Assembly (NCBI GenBank): GCA_004352715.1
Contig: SCFE01000043.1
Span: 528,734-592,733 of the forward strand
Source of the DNA: Hofstenia miamia
Taxonomy: Eukaryota; Xenacoelomorpha; Acoela
Length of the DNA stretch: 64,000 bases
Direction: 5' to 3'
This document shows positions 47,001-57,439 of the stretch, piece after piece (within the stretch, counting starts at the first letter, position 1; the number at the start of each line of letters is the position of its first letter). Below the pieces are notes generated by a model. That model saw only the letters and a program-made list of their open reading frames with translations, did not search any database and had not been told where the DNA came from. The position numbers were made by a program, and so were the translations under genes.

Positions 47001-49129
47001 TATATTTTAATATTTTCACATTACCAAAACGATAAAAAGGCCCAGCGTACGCCCTGCTCCTATCCATGTAATGTCGGACTCCAAATTTTTTTATCGATTT
47101 TATCCAAGAAAATATCGAAGCTATTAACAGCTGCTGTTCACACTAGAAGTATTGCTGTTTGCTGGTATCAACTTCTTCAACAGCAAAATGGGAAGCTCTG
47201 ACGATAAAATCGCATACTATAGTTAAGTTTTATATACAATTTCACANTATATATATATATATATATATGTACATATACATATATATGAGTTACATATAAA
47301 AGTGCCATTTCAAAATTCAAATTAAAGTGAAATAAGCGTTTATAATAAGAGGGTATGCGGTTAGCCTAAACTTAAGATATACCGTAGTAAACTACAGTGA
47401 GGGGTTAAGTAAATATTAGCTTTTTTAATAATACATTCGAAATGCAAACAAAAATTTATGCTAGTAAGCCAATTTCCTTTGATCAATGACAAAAATCGAA
47501 CAACGATAGCAAATATATTCACAAAGGAAAGAGATTTCATTTTTGCAACACAGAATTTCGCAAATTCTCTAACTGATACATTAACACATAGTTCAAATAG
47601 AAAATAAAATTTTTCATTAAATTATGAACCATACCATTGAATGAGAACAAATTTTATAATGAAGTTGTAGCAAAATGGAACATTTCATTGCTCATAATTC
47701 ATAATAAATTACATTCTAATATTTACAGTGGCTTAATTTAAGGCAGAATCAAATGATGAATTGAACAAATTTACTATGTTAAGATAATACTACAAAAATA
47801 ACATTTTATAGCTGAAATGTTCACCAACAGTTTAAATCATAAGATCATAAAGAGAAGATATCAGACATTAAAATTTACAAACCTTGTAATGATGAACAAC
47901 ATGTAAAAGGAAATGGCCTTTTAATGCCAGTGTCATTTATAATTGTGGAAAAGTTTCTATACCACAGCGAATTGATGTAATCAAGTCGTCCGTTTGCGCC
48001 ACAACAGCTCAGTTGCGTTTGCAGAATATTCCATCCAATCGAATCTATATAATTGCTATTTTCACCCTGATATGATGACTCCAAATTATGTTTCATTACC
48101 CTAAATATATTACTATATATATATATATATNNNNNNNNNNNNNNNNNNNNNNNNNNNNNNNNNNNNNNNNNNNNNNNNNNNNNNNNNNNNNNNNNNNNNN
48201 NNNNNNNNNNNNNNNNNNNNNNNNNNNNNNNNNNNNNNNNNNNNNNNNNNNNNNNNNNNNNNNNNNNNNNNNNNNNNNNNNNNNNNNNNNNNNNNNNNNN
48301 NNNNNNNNNNNNNNNNNNNNNNNNNNNNNNNNNNNNNNNNNNNNNNNNNNNNNNNNNNNNNNNNNNNNNNNNNNNNNNNNNNNNNNNNNNNNNNNNNNNN
48401 NNNNNNNNNNNNNNNNNNNNNNNNNNNNNNNNNNNNNNNNNNNNNNNNNNNNNNNNNNNNNNNNNNNNNNNNNNNNNNNNNNNNNNNNNNNNNNNNNNNN
48501 NNNNNNNNNNNNNNNNNNNNNNNNNNNNNNNNNNNNNNNNNNNNNNNNNNNNNNNNNNNNNNNNNNNNNNNNNNNNNNNNNNNNNNNNNNNNNNNNNNNN
48601 NNNNNNNNNNNNNNNNNNNNNNNNNNNNNNNNNNNNNNNNNNNNNNNNNNNNNNNNNNNNNNNNNNNNNNNNNNNNNNNNNNNNNNNNNNNNNNNNNNNN
48701 NNNNNNNNNNNNNNNNNNNNNNNNNNNNNNNNNNNNNNNNNNNNNNNNNNNNNNNNNNNNNNNNNNNNNNNNNNNNNNNNNNNNNNNNNNNNNNNNNNNN
48801 NNNNNNNNNNNNNNNNNNNNNNNNNNNNNNNNNNNNNNNNNNNNNNNNNNNNNNNNNNNNNNNNNNNNNNNNNNNNNNNNNNNNNNNNNNNNNNNNNNNN
48901 NNNNNNNNNNNNNNNNNNNNNNNNNNNNNNNNNNNNNNNNNNNNNNNNNNNNNNNNNNNNNNNNNNNNNNNNNNNNNNNNNNNNNNNNNNNNNNNNNNNN
49001 NNNNNNNNNNNNNNNNNNNNNNNNNNNNNNNNNNNNNNNNNNNNNNNNNNNNNNNNNNNNNNNNNNNNNNNNNNNNNNNNNNNNNNNNNNNNNNNNNNNN
49101 NNNNNNNNNNNNNNNNNNNNNNNNNNNNN

Positions 49130-49163
<34 letters not shown>

Positions 49164-52100
49164 ATCCAAAAATGTCTTATTCCAATAATTTCAATTTATG
49201 TTAAATCCTGTGCAGTGACGTTATATAAAAATGGATTAAAATGTAAGTGCAATTCAGTTTGGCGCCCAGAAAGCGCATTAATAATATTGCTTGATGGATT
49301 CAGTACATTGGGTAATTATTTCTATTTCACTTAAGCAGAGCACATTTCACTGCACTCAAAGAGAACCATTCATTCGTGAACTGCACGATCATTCGATCAA
49401 CTATTTTTGAATTCATGGAAATTTTGCCACACCAAATGAAACATACCCTCCATTACTTTTGCAAGATGTCTTATGGCTGAAACAATACCTTGGCGGCAAC
49501 TCATGGCTAACATTCATGGTCACATACTGGGGCGTATTATCACGGATTCCTACTACGTTTTATGGTTAAAAATCACCCGTTTCCAATCCTCAACAGACCA
49601 ATATTTCTGAGCGCGTGTAATTCCATAGCAAAGACAAAAATGCGTTTCTGTCAGATTCCATTGCCAAACGCTACACAACTGCATAAGCAGAAATATATAT
49701 AAATGATTGGTGATAGTGCAAAGCTTACATGAGCAAACATGCAAACGTGCTTCGGAATTCTTACCATAAGGGCGATCATTTTAATATACATAAATGTAAT
49801 CTAATTAAACCACGTAATGGTTAAAGTCTAAAAATTAGAAAGTTAACAACACTAATGGAGGAAAAATAAATCCTTCTAACAGGATGTTTTATTAAAATTG
49901 TCAATAAGATAATAAAAAATATTAAATACTTTTTCAAATTGTCTTTATGAGCAATGATATAATTCCTATGATAACAAAAAGCAATAATGCAAAATGATAG
50001 TTCTACTGTAAATATGACTACCACAATTACTCCGTAGAATGCCAAAGCAGATCGCCAATGAAAAATAGCTGCAAGCGCACCAAACAAGCCCAATAGAAAT
50101 AAAACGAAGCCCAAAACAATGAATATCAAGGTAATTGTGGAATACATTTCGTCTTTGAACACCGCCACAACATCCTAAACACTAAATATATAAAAAACCG
50201 AATTACCAATTTACACGGTTTTACCATAATTGATTAAATACAATATCAAGTTTTTGAAAGATTTCCGAGTGATTTAATTATTTTTACTATCTATCTTTAA
50301 TGATGTATGCAATCATCATTTTTATTCATTTTAATGTGTTTACTAAGATTAGTTTTCAACTAATATTTCTTGTAAATATACCAATTTAGTAAATATTGTA
50401 TATATGCATGAGTCGAAATATAAGTATAGATTTACGAAATAGCGACAGTCCTGGTTTTAGTGGGCTAACTCAAAATAACGTTTGCGTTTCCAATTAGACG
50501 ATTAGTGAATTTTAACTCAAGGATCGGTCGATACGTTGGGTTAGTACAAGTATGATCATTTCTCTCTAGACAATTGTCCTCTTTGACGCAACAGTTTCAC
50601 AGAATGGCAGTCATGCATGACTAAAAGCACAGATTCATCGAAATTTATGCTGGAAATTATGATTATTTCTAGTGAACACTTAGTGTTACTATATACTCTC
50701 TTCACGAAAATGGATTCGAAAGCATTAACACTTGACAAATTGCAATGGTAAGATGAGAATGTCAGATCCCATAACACACATAACAGAACATATTGTTGTT
50801 CAATTAGGGTGCCCGCGCACGCGCATTTCAACTTATCAATATCCAGGCAATTCCAGGCTGAACTCAGAGCAATTTCCAAGCAGTAATATGGTATCCACAC
50901 ACTTTAAATTCTAAATTCCCAACCAGTTTCAGATTGAAATTAATGAAATTACCCAATTGGAAAATAATTCAAACAGATATAACTATGTAATACATAAACC
51001 GTTTTCTTATATTAATCACGTGAATAACCTTTTACACCATACTAAAATGTACAGAAACATCTTTGTCACTTTGTTCAGTTAATGTCAAAAATATACAAGG
51101 TACAATTACCACAATATCTAAGGCACAATAGTTGGCAAATCACTAAAATCAGCCTACCTAATATTTTGTAAATAATTATGTACTTAAACAACATTTTTGT
51201 TAGCGAATAGACAATGTTATTGAAGCAGCCAAAAGGATGGAACATTTTTATATTTAGTTTGCTGAAACGGAGTACAAAAGCAGTACTTTTATGCTTCTAA
51301 AAATAAAAATGACACACCTTTCGACATATTGCACAGAAACTTCCCAAAGAAACTTAAAATTGAATAGCAAAAAATATATAAAAATTTCTATGTGAAATTT
51401 GGTAATAGACCTCAATACAAATTAAAAGATTTGGAAATAACATTAATAATCATTGAAAATTTAGTGTGGATTTCTAGTTCAGTGATAGCAGCTATTTTTG
51501 TACAATTTTTAATCCAAGTTCACAACATAAGGGTTTGTTAGTATTAATTTTGGAATCAATATTTAATCAATGATTTTTTAAATAAGTTACAAGCTTTTTT
51601 AAATTATTTAAATATGTAATATACACATTTGAAAACCTCACATCAAATTATTTTCTTGTAATAAAATCACACATTTGTGCTCTAGAATTTGTAATGAAGG
51701 AAACAACTGAACAATTTCCTTGTAGAAAGACTATTTTTCATATAGATTCTATTAGCATAGCCAGGTTCATACAAAAAATGCATGAAAAATTAACCACGTA
51801 ATTTTGTGTTCTACTTCCTAAATACAAAACATTTTTACATATTTTCGAACAAATCTTTCAAGGCCTTCAAATTCTTCCAATTCCCAATGCTCTGAAAATC
51901 AAAAGTTCTAAAGACCAGCTACTTCTTTCTTTAGAAAGACTATCCATGTCGACCACAACGTTAGAATTAATTGATCGGCAAATGCTGGAAACGGAGATTT
52001 CTGTAAATGAAAAAAACACCCCTCTATCTGAGGGTGCTTTCAGATTTTAATATCATTTTTAGTGTATAAGTTATGGCAGTTTAAACCAATTTCGAAGAAA

Positions 52101-55100
52101 CCATCACAGATACAAGAAATTCTTTGAACATTTGAAAATGGTTAGCAAAATTTGGGCAAAATATAGAGCGATTAGAAGCAATACAAGAAATATAAAATTT
52201 TGTGTAGACAATATAATAATAATAATAATAATAATAATGGGCCCTAGTGGCCAAGGGGTAAAAGGCTAGACTGGGACCGCGGGGACCCGGGTTCGAACCC
52301 GCCCCCCGACCTTACCTTCAATAAGAGTGAAACCGAAAAAAAGGCCCTCAGTCCCCGGCAGGCCTTAAATGGTCAGAGGGTGCGAAGAATCTCCGGTCAG
52401 GTGGACTCCACAATCGGGAGTGTGGACTCGAGAAGTGGCAGTATAGGATCCACACAGACCAATGGACAACGGATAATAATAATAATTTAAGAGACTGGCA
52501 ATCATATCTGCAGTGATTTTAAGTGCTCTTGAAGGAATTTGGGAAGGCCCATTTAATTTGTTGGACTTATGCTTATGAATTGCTTTGAAAGTTCCACAAC
52601 CTGTTGTAAAGTGGAAAGAAAATTCGGGTAGAAAAAATTTTGCCGAATTATTGTTATACTTAACTATTGGACCATTGTATTTTCCTAGATAAATAAAAGT
52701 CCTTAGAAATTTCATAGGCAACTGATGATTTTCCCATTTTGATTTTTGATAACATTAATACAATTTGATTTAGATTTCTTACTATTACTGATCCCATGAA
52801 TTAGTTTCCACTTTGACTTTTGATTTGGCTGACAGGACAGGCCTATTCATTTCTAATGTATTCGTTGAACGCTTTACAATTTGCAATATTGAAAACATTT
52901 CTAACTATTTTATATGAAAAAAATTGGAAGTTCTAAATATTCTTTTTCGCGAATCAATGTTTTGCAAAATGTATTTATCCAAAGTTTACTATACGCAGAT
53001 ATGTGTGAAATGCTTTTATAATTTAATTATGATTTTTCTTTCAGAATAAAATTTATTAAGACAAAATTAAAAAATTCTAAACAATGCATCTGGGGCAGTA
53101 TACACAGGAAGCCCGTTTTCTGAAGAAATTTGCCGATTTTAAATTGCTTGTGTTTTCAGTACTTCCAAGATCGTCCATTTTTATACAAGCTTCAGAAATA
53201 GCTAAAATGACATTATATTCGGAATGTAATAGTAAAAATATTTGAAAAGTTTATTGTTAAAACTTGAAATCAATTGTTTATATTCAACATGTTTGCTGCT
53301 AAGATTGTGAAAGTTCAAATTTTAACATCCCACTTAGCTTTTTAAATCGAGCCTTTATTTGTTTCAATACCGTATACAGTTAAAAAAAGGAAATATACGA
53401 GTGTAATAGCAATTATTAGTTTCTTTTCAATGCTGATAGTAATAGCAAAAACGTAATTGATCAAAACAGCAAAATTTATACTTTTACTATAAATAGATTA
53501 CTTATGGACAAAGATAAAAAGGCAAACTGCATTGGATTCATAAGTGTTAAGAGTAGATATGAGAGACTTAGCTGCAAATAGTAAAATTTTTATGTAAATT
53601 TAATTTTAAGGCGTTTGGAAACAAGACATAGTTATTGTTTAAAAAGTTTCTTAGCTGCTGAATTAGATCGCGTGCAGTGTTGATAGATAATAATTGCGGT
53701 GTAGTGGCAACTTCTAAAGTGCTATGGGGTGCTGTGGTTACCCTCCGTGACGCGAGGCTGATTAATTAGCGCTGATTAATCAGGTTGTTGATAGAAAGGT
53801 CGCGTGGAGTTCCTAATCGTCGGGTTACGTTAAGTGCGGTTCTTCAAAATAATGCTTGATTGCTCCAGCTAGATTTGCATATCCATGCATGGAGTAATGT
53901 ATACCTTTACTTGTGAACAATACAAGAAATATAAAATTTTGTGTAGACAATATATAATAATAATAAAATTAATAATAATAATAATAATAAAAAGGCTGTG
54001 GAAATTGAAGAAGGTCAAAGTAGTCCCGGTAGTTGTAGGAGCAGTGAGTAAGAAGCATAAGAGCTTGGAGGAGTTGGGAGTACCAAAGTGGGGAAGAGAA
54101 GTAGCACAGAAGGCAACATTGTTAGGAACAGCTAGAGTTCTGAGGAAAGCTCTCAGACTCCCTGGGAACTGGTGAGTTCCCCGAGCTGAGAGGGATACCA
54201 GCATGAAGCTGTGAGAAGTAATGAAATAATAATAATAATGAATGACTTTATTTAGCCGCTGAAGGCAGACACTACAAAAATATAAAAACACGTCAAGTTT
54301 TACGGCAACAAGGGCAGTCACAGGAGATAAAGTAGGAACAGATGGAAGCGTAGACGAAGTTAGATAAGGGCTCAGAAAAGAGGAAAGACATCAAAGATTT
54401 CTTGAAGCTCGGCGGCGGGGAAACGAAATCAATGGATGTTGGGGTTAAAAACGTTGACATCAAAAAATGTTCTCTCAAAAACAAAACCCCATTGACCGTT
54501 AGCTTTGATGTCCAGCCGTGCATCATCTTCTGTGCATAACGTCTTTATGTTAAACGAGTGGTCTTCAGAGAATTGTAAGCGTGGTTCGATCTCTACATCA
54601 CGGCACACTTCAGTCAGTAATTCCGCGAAGGTGTCTCTAATTTTGTTGTGTCGAACTATGTTATAACCACCTTTCGCACAGTGTATTGCGTGTCTCAAAT
54701 TGAACGTTTCACCACATGGACAATGAGATGGTATTTTTTTTTGGATGTACAACAATACCGTAAGCACAGGGCGTCAAGAAAATCTCGTTTTGAAAGCCAA
54801 AAACCATAACGCTTAAGAGGAATTGCGTTGAGCCAGGCAGAAGCCCCCTTCTCTTGAGATAATAACGCCTCATATCTCTCAACCTTAAAGTGAAATATTA
54901 ACGATCTATTAAGCCCTGACTAATCAGTTAACCCTTTGCTGTCCACTTTTTTTTAGTTTTGGTCACCACGGGTCAATTTTTTTATTGTGTTTTTGGGTAG
55001 TTTTTCATATGTAGGTCACGTTTTGAAAGTTTTTTTGTATAGACTTCTTAAATTTTACTTTTTTGTTCATTTTTTATATTGATTTTTTTTACGACTCCTT

Positions 55101-56077
55101 GCAATTTTGCGCTTCATGGTTTTCCAGACAGATCATATTCACAACTCCAAATATTTTTTTAATTATAATAAACATAAATTCTGAAAACGCACTAGATAAA
55201 AGACTATCAGTCAAAAGTTTTGACCCTTACTAAATGAATGGTAAAAGCTGCTTTCTATGATGTATAAAAATGTTCTAGGGCAACAACACCTTTACCATGC
55301 TTTTCAGTCCAAACTAGTCTGATTTAGGGAAATACCCAAACTATAAACGAATATAAGTGTACTACAATCCATAAAAAATCTTTTATCATCCCTAGAGTGT
55401 AGGTGGCGTGCTGTAAGCACTCTAACTCAAAAGTCATTTTATTTATCATTCCAGGGATGTAGGTGGAACGCAAAGGGTTAAAATTGATTTTTTATGACTT
55501 TAACAACAATATGCACTGTGTGCTTATACAGGACTCCTATATCGATAAACCTATACTCAAGAAACAGGTTTGTGGAGACTGCGCTTTGATGTGAATGGGG
55601 CACTTGATTAAAAATGTAGAGCACCGATCGCAATGAAGTAGGGTATTTTTTGGTTTTACATCTTGCTTACCCAGCATTCTCTTCAGTAATAGACGTTTAT
55701 TAACGTAGCTATGCAGAATCCGAATTCTAGTTTTCTCATGCTTAGGTAGCTTAGTAGAAGCTTTATCGATTGTAAATACTTTTACCATACATGCACTTCA
55801 AAATAGTTTTCATGCATAAAACAGGCACAGGTCCGATAAAATATAGTCTTCACTTAAAATAATGTACGAGCACAATATATCCACGATTATCAATAAATAA
55901 GCAAACCTGTAAATGCGTTCCAACGGTGAAATACAAAGTAACACAAAATAGTAGAAGACCCAAGAGCGAAAGAAGTAAATTAGTTATTACTAAAAGTATT
56001 TTTGTCACTTTAAAAATTACAATTTTGGTGGAATTTGGATCATCCAGAACGCTTAATTTACTATTGGTGACTTCCAT
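43776..56077 (-). CDS. Tetraspanin, four coding exons, 299 residues
   Basis: A four-pass membrane protein that organises other membrane proteins in cell-surface microdomains. Exons are 56077-55907, 50174-49930, 48100-47883 and 44041-43776. They total 900 nt including the stop, with GT-AG introns in phases 0, 2 and 1. The split codons give Lys139 and Gly212. Membrane segments lie at about residues 26-50, 71-94, 102-124 and 261-282. The large extracellular loop (about 125-260) has the diagnostic CCG at 171-173, PFTCC ending at 206-207, and further Cys at 233 and 247: six cysteines, as in many tetraspanins. The start at 56077 gives the usual short cytoplasmic N-terminus. An upstream in-frame ATG at 56170 would add a hydrophobic 31 residues and is less likely. 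The introns (5732, 1829 and 3841 bp as assembled) are filled with transposon remnants and one 999-N gap. The subfamily (CD63-, CD151-like or other) is not assigned. Confidence 0.9.
45512..45849 (-). pseudogene. Tc1/mariner transposase C-terminal part
   Basis: The open frame reads DGWILQQDGATPHTSAKTKN, then FLQWPPSSADLSPLENVWQV. It holds the second catalytic Asp (QQD) and the final Glu (LEN), separated by 34 residues as in DD34E Tc1-type enzymes. The N-terminal DNA-binding domain and first Asp would lie in the adjacent 650-N gap. The frame itself is open to its stop at 45512. Whether the element is complete cannot be judged, since its ends are not visible. Confidence 0.8.
46500..47582. repeat. 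335-bp block repeated around single Ns (assembly)
   Basis: 46500-46833 and 47248-47582 match almost perfectly, including a TA microsatellite start. Single Ns at 46834 and 47247 mark joins, and the 412 bp between them (46835-47246) is unique. This pattern suggests a misplaced contig inside a gap rather than real duplication. Confidence 0.75.
47883..48100 (-). CDS. Tetraspanin exon 3 (large loop, residues 139-212)
   Basis: Follows TAATATATTTAG and supplies the last base of Lys139. It contains LQTQLSCCGANGRLDYINS (the CCG motif) and RPFPFTCCSS. It ends with the first base of Gly212 before GTTTGT. Confidence 0.9.
48101..49929 (-). other. Tetraspanin intron 2, with 999-N gap
   Basis: Contains the gap 48131-49129, flanked on both sides by TA microsatellite, and unique AT-rich sequence to 49929. 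No transposon protein seen. Confidence 0.6.
49930..50174 (-). CDS. Tetraspanin exon 2 (residues 58-139)
   Basis: Follows TTTATATATTTAGTGTTTAG. It encodes the small loop, helix 2 (ITLIFIVLGFVLFLLGLFGA) and helix 3 ending near CIIAFCYHR. The GLFGA...R sequence is the family's inner-loop signature. Ends with two bases of the Lys139 codon before GTATTT. Confidence 0.88.
52238..52480 (+). mobile_element. tRNA-headed repeat fused to RLE-LINE 5' sequence
   Basis: It begins with a tRNA-like head: an A-box-like TGGCCAAGGGG at about 52247 and the B box GGTTCGAACCC at about 52292. It continues with GGCCTTAAATGGTCAGAGGG and CGGTCAGGTGGACTCCACA, which match the 5' part of the RLE-LINE at 28860-28930, then ends GGACAACGG followed by an ATA/TAA repeat. 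It sits between TAA repeats on both sides. It is either a SINE that captured LINE sequence or an internally deleted LINE with a tRNA-like promoter. Confidence 0.6.
52488..53915 (-). mobile_element. CR1/L2-like LINE fragment (linker to ORF1)
   Basis: The minus strand includes YNNNSAKFFLPEFSFHFTTG and NKLNGPSQIPSRALKITADM (52365-52721), matching the copy A linker. Further on lies decayed endonuclease and, at 53640-53915, the ORF1 3' region (compare 24170-24420 and 35844-36143). Both RT and the 3' end are missing. A 36-bp direct repeat flanks the region (about 52180-52216 and 53917-53953). Confidence 0.55.
53990..54220 (+). mobile_element. 3' end of an RLE-LINE (plus strand)
   Basis: The frame 53885-54175 reads KRLWKLKKVKVVPVVVGAVS, then LEELGVPKWGREVAQKATLL and RVLRKALRLPGNW. 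The first block matches the end of the RLE-LINE endonuclease ORF at 26086-26721. This copy keeps about 40 further C-terminal residues that are absent there. It is followed by GAGCTGTGAGAAG-like sequence and a TAA repeat, and preceded by one. Confidence 0.65.
54429..54900 (-). pseudogene. Retroelement protein C-terminal domain, class unresolved
   Basis: The minus strand reads GASAWLNAIPLKRYGFGFQN (about 54790-54870). Then, in the frame 54429-54767, CPCGETFNLRHAIHCAKGGY, IVRHNKIRDTFAELLTEV, EDDARLDIKANGQW and ERTFFDVNVFNP follow. I recall this run of blocks from the C-terminal part of reverse-transcriptase-bearing proteins in many invertebrates; CxCG...HxxxC looks like a zinc site. I cannot say which retroelement order it belongs to. 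One frameshift separates the two parts. Confidence 0.5.
54932..55477. mobile_element. TTAA-flanked piggyBac-type MITE
   Basis: It starts CCCTTTGCTGTCCAC and ends with GTGGAACGCAAAGGG, inverted with small differences, and is bounded by TTAA at 54928-54931 and 55478-55481. It is 546 bp and non-coding. The end sequence differs from the MITE at 5802-6125, so it belongs to another family. Confidence 0.7.
55537..55788 (-). CDS. Unrecognised open frame, probably retroelement part
   Basis: 83 residues with RTRIRILHSYVNKRLLLKRM and LHCDRCSTFLIKCPIH. It lies just beyond the TTAA MITE from the retroelement domain at 54429-54900 and on the same strand, so it may be an upstream piece of that element. No family recognised. 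Confidence 0.2.
   Translation of the reverse strand: MVKVFTIDKASTKLPKHEKTRIRILHSYVNKRLLLKRMLGKQDVKPKNTLLHCDRCSTFLIKCPIHIKAQSPQTCFLSIGLSI
55907..56077 (-). CDS. Tetraspanin exon 1 (residues 1-57)
   Basis: Encodes the cytoplasmic N-terminus and first membrane helix (FKVTKILLVITNLLLSLLGL). It ends exactly at codon 57 (CAG) before GTTTGC. The left edge of the large transposon lies only about 200 bp upstream of this start. Confidence 0.85.
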
Positions 56078-56481
56078 TTGAATAAATTTGCTACGATACT
56101 TAGTATTAAGGAGGTGTCTGATACATGTAAGGATATAAACAAGACAAATTATCGGTTGAAAAATTTTCATATATTTATTCCATTGCTGTTTTAGTTGTTT
56201 ATATTTGATAATGAATCAAAAAAAAACAATAAACTAAGAAATAAACAATACATTAACAGGACAGTTTTTAATCCCATAAAAACCGTAGTGAAGTTCTACT
56301 GCCGTGAAGTTCTATTGGATTGGAATTTTAGACAAATTGCAGGGGCGTCAAAACCAATTTAGACAAATTCAGTGTAATGAACTTTATTAAAAAATCGTAT
56401 TTTTATTAAATTTTTCCTTTTAATAAAAAATCTGGAAAAAGGCTGTTTTTTTAAAGTAAAAGGATCTATCGGGGTCTTGTC

Positions 56482-56688
56482 GTGTCAATTTAGCCAATAA
56501 AAACGCAAATCAAATGGCAACTTTACGTAATGTTGACACTAAACGTTTCTATTGAATGAACACCTGAATCTCAATACTACTGTTTATGGTGAATTAAAAG
56601 CGTTGTTACGATAAATCTGTTTATATATATTCGTGATATGATATGCAAAGACGTTGTTTAATTTAGAATGATATCTTTTCATGTTTTA
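56482..56688 (+). repeat. Left terminal inverted repeat (visible 207 bp)
   Basis: Matches the reverse complement of 61547-61753 with substitutions at two positions only (one C/A in GGCAACTT, one T/G in ACGTTTCTAT). Confidence 0.9.
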
Positions 56689-56740
56689 ATTGTTGAAAAT
56701 GTTATTTTAAACTCTGGAATTCCAGACAGCGTTAATTTCA

Positions 56741-57435
56741 ATTCTAAATATATTATCTTCAATCCTGGAATTCTAGACAAACCTTATTTCTAGTCTAAAA
56801 TCGTTATATTCCATCCTGGAATTTTAGACAGCGTTAATTTCAATTCTAAATATATTATCTTTAAACCTGGAATTCTCTGCAAGCTGTATTCCCTCACAAA
56901 TATGTTTAATGGTAACTTACTTTTGTATTTGTCTCAGTATGCATGATGTTATAAATAATTGTTATTTATGCTATAATATTACATATGTTTAGAACATTGC
57001 TGATCAGGTTTAGTATGCACTGCTTTCTCTAGTTTACAGCTTCTCTATTGTTAATGAGCCATAGTGAAATGNNNNNNNNNNNNNNNNNNNNNNNNNNNNN
57101 NNNNNNNNNNNNNNNNNNNNNNNNNNNNNNNNNNNNNNNNNNNNNNNNNNNNNNNNNNNNNNNNNNNNNNNNNNNNNNNNNNNNNNNNNNNNNNNNNNNN
57201 NNNNNNNNNNNNNNNNNNNNNNNTTCCATTCTAAATATATTATCTTCAATCCTGGAATTCTAGACAAACCTTATTTCTAGTCTAAAATCGTTATATTCCA
57301 TCCTGGAATTTTAGACAGCGTTAATTTCAATTCTAAATATATTATCTTCAATCCTGGAATTCTAGACAAACCTTATTTCTAGTCTAAAATCGTTATATTC
57401 CATCCTGGAATTTTAGACAGCGTTAATTTCAATTC
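56741..57435 (+). repeat. Tandem 102-bp subterminal repeats, left array
   Basis: The unit runs from ATTCTAAATATATTATCTTC to the next such start: 56741 to 56843, and 57228 to 57330, both 102 bp. Each unit has two half-sites, CCTGGAATTCTAGAC and CCTGGAATTTTAGAC. A 152-N gap (57072-57223) lies in the array. Confidence 0.85.
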
Positions 57436-57439
57436 TATA

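Larger units (their letters stand above)
44042..47882 (-). other. Tetraspanin intron 3
   Basis: Bounded by GTTTGT and TTTTTTTAG. It contains a cluster of ACAGC/GCTGT repeats (44650-44725), a Tc1-type transposase remnant (45512-45849), a 650-N gap (45850-46499) and a block repeated across single Ns (46500-46833 and 47248-47582). Confidence 0.7.
50175..55906 (-). other. Tetraspanin intron 1, rich in mobile elements
   Basis: Bounded by GTTTGC at 55906 and GTTTAG at 50175. 50175-52175 shows nothing recognisable apart from an unremarkable open frame at 50556-50900. The part from 52180 to 55500 holds the elements listed separately. Confidence 0.65.

Noticed and set aside
50556-50900. 114-residue minus-strand frame in tetraspanin intron 1
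   Set aside because: No domain, no conserved motif and composition like the surrounding intron; no splice sites joining it to the neighbouring exons in phase.
56078-56170. Upstream in-frame ATG extending tetraspanin by 31 residues
   Set aside because: The extension is hydrophobic and would give an atypical N-terminus. The ATG at 56077 gives the short cytoplasmic start usual for tetraspanins.
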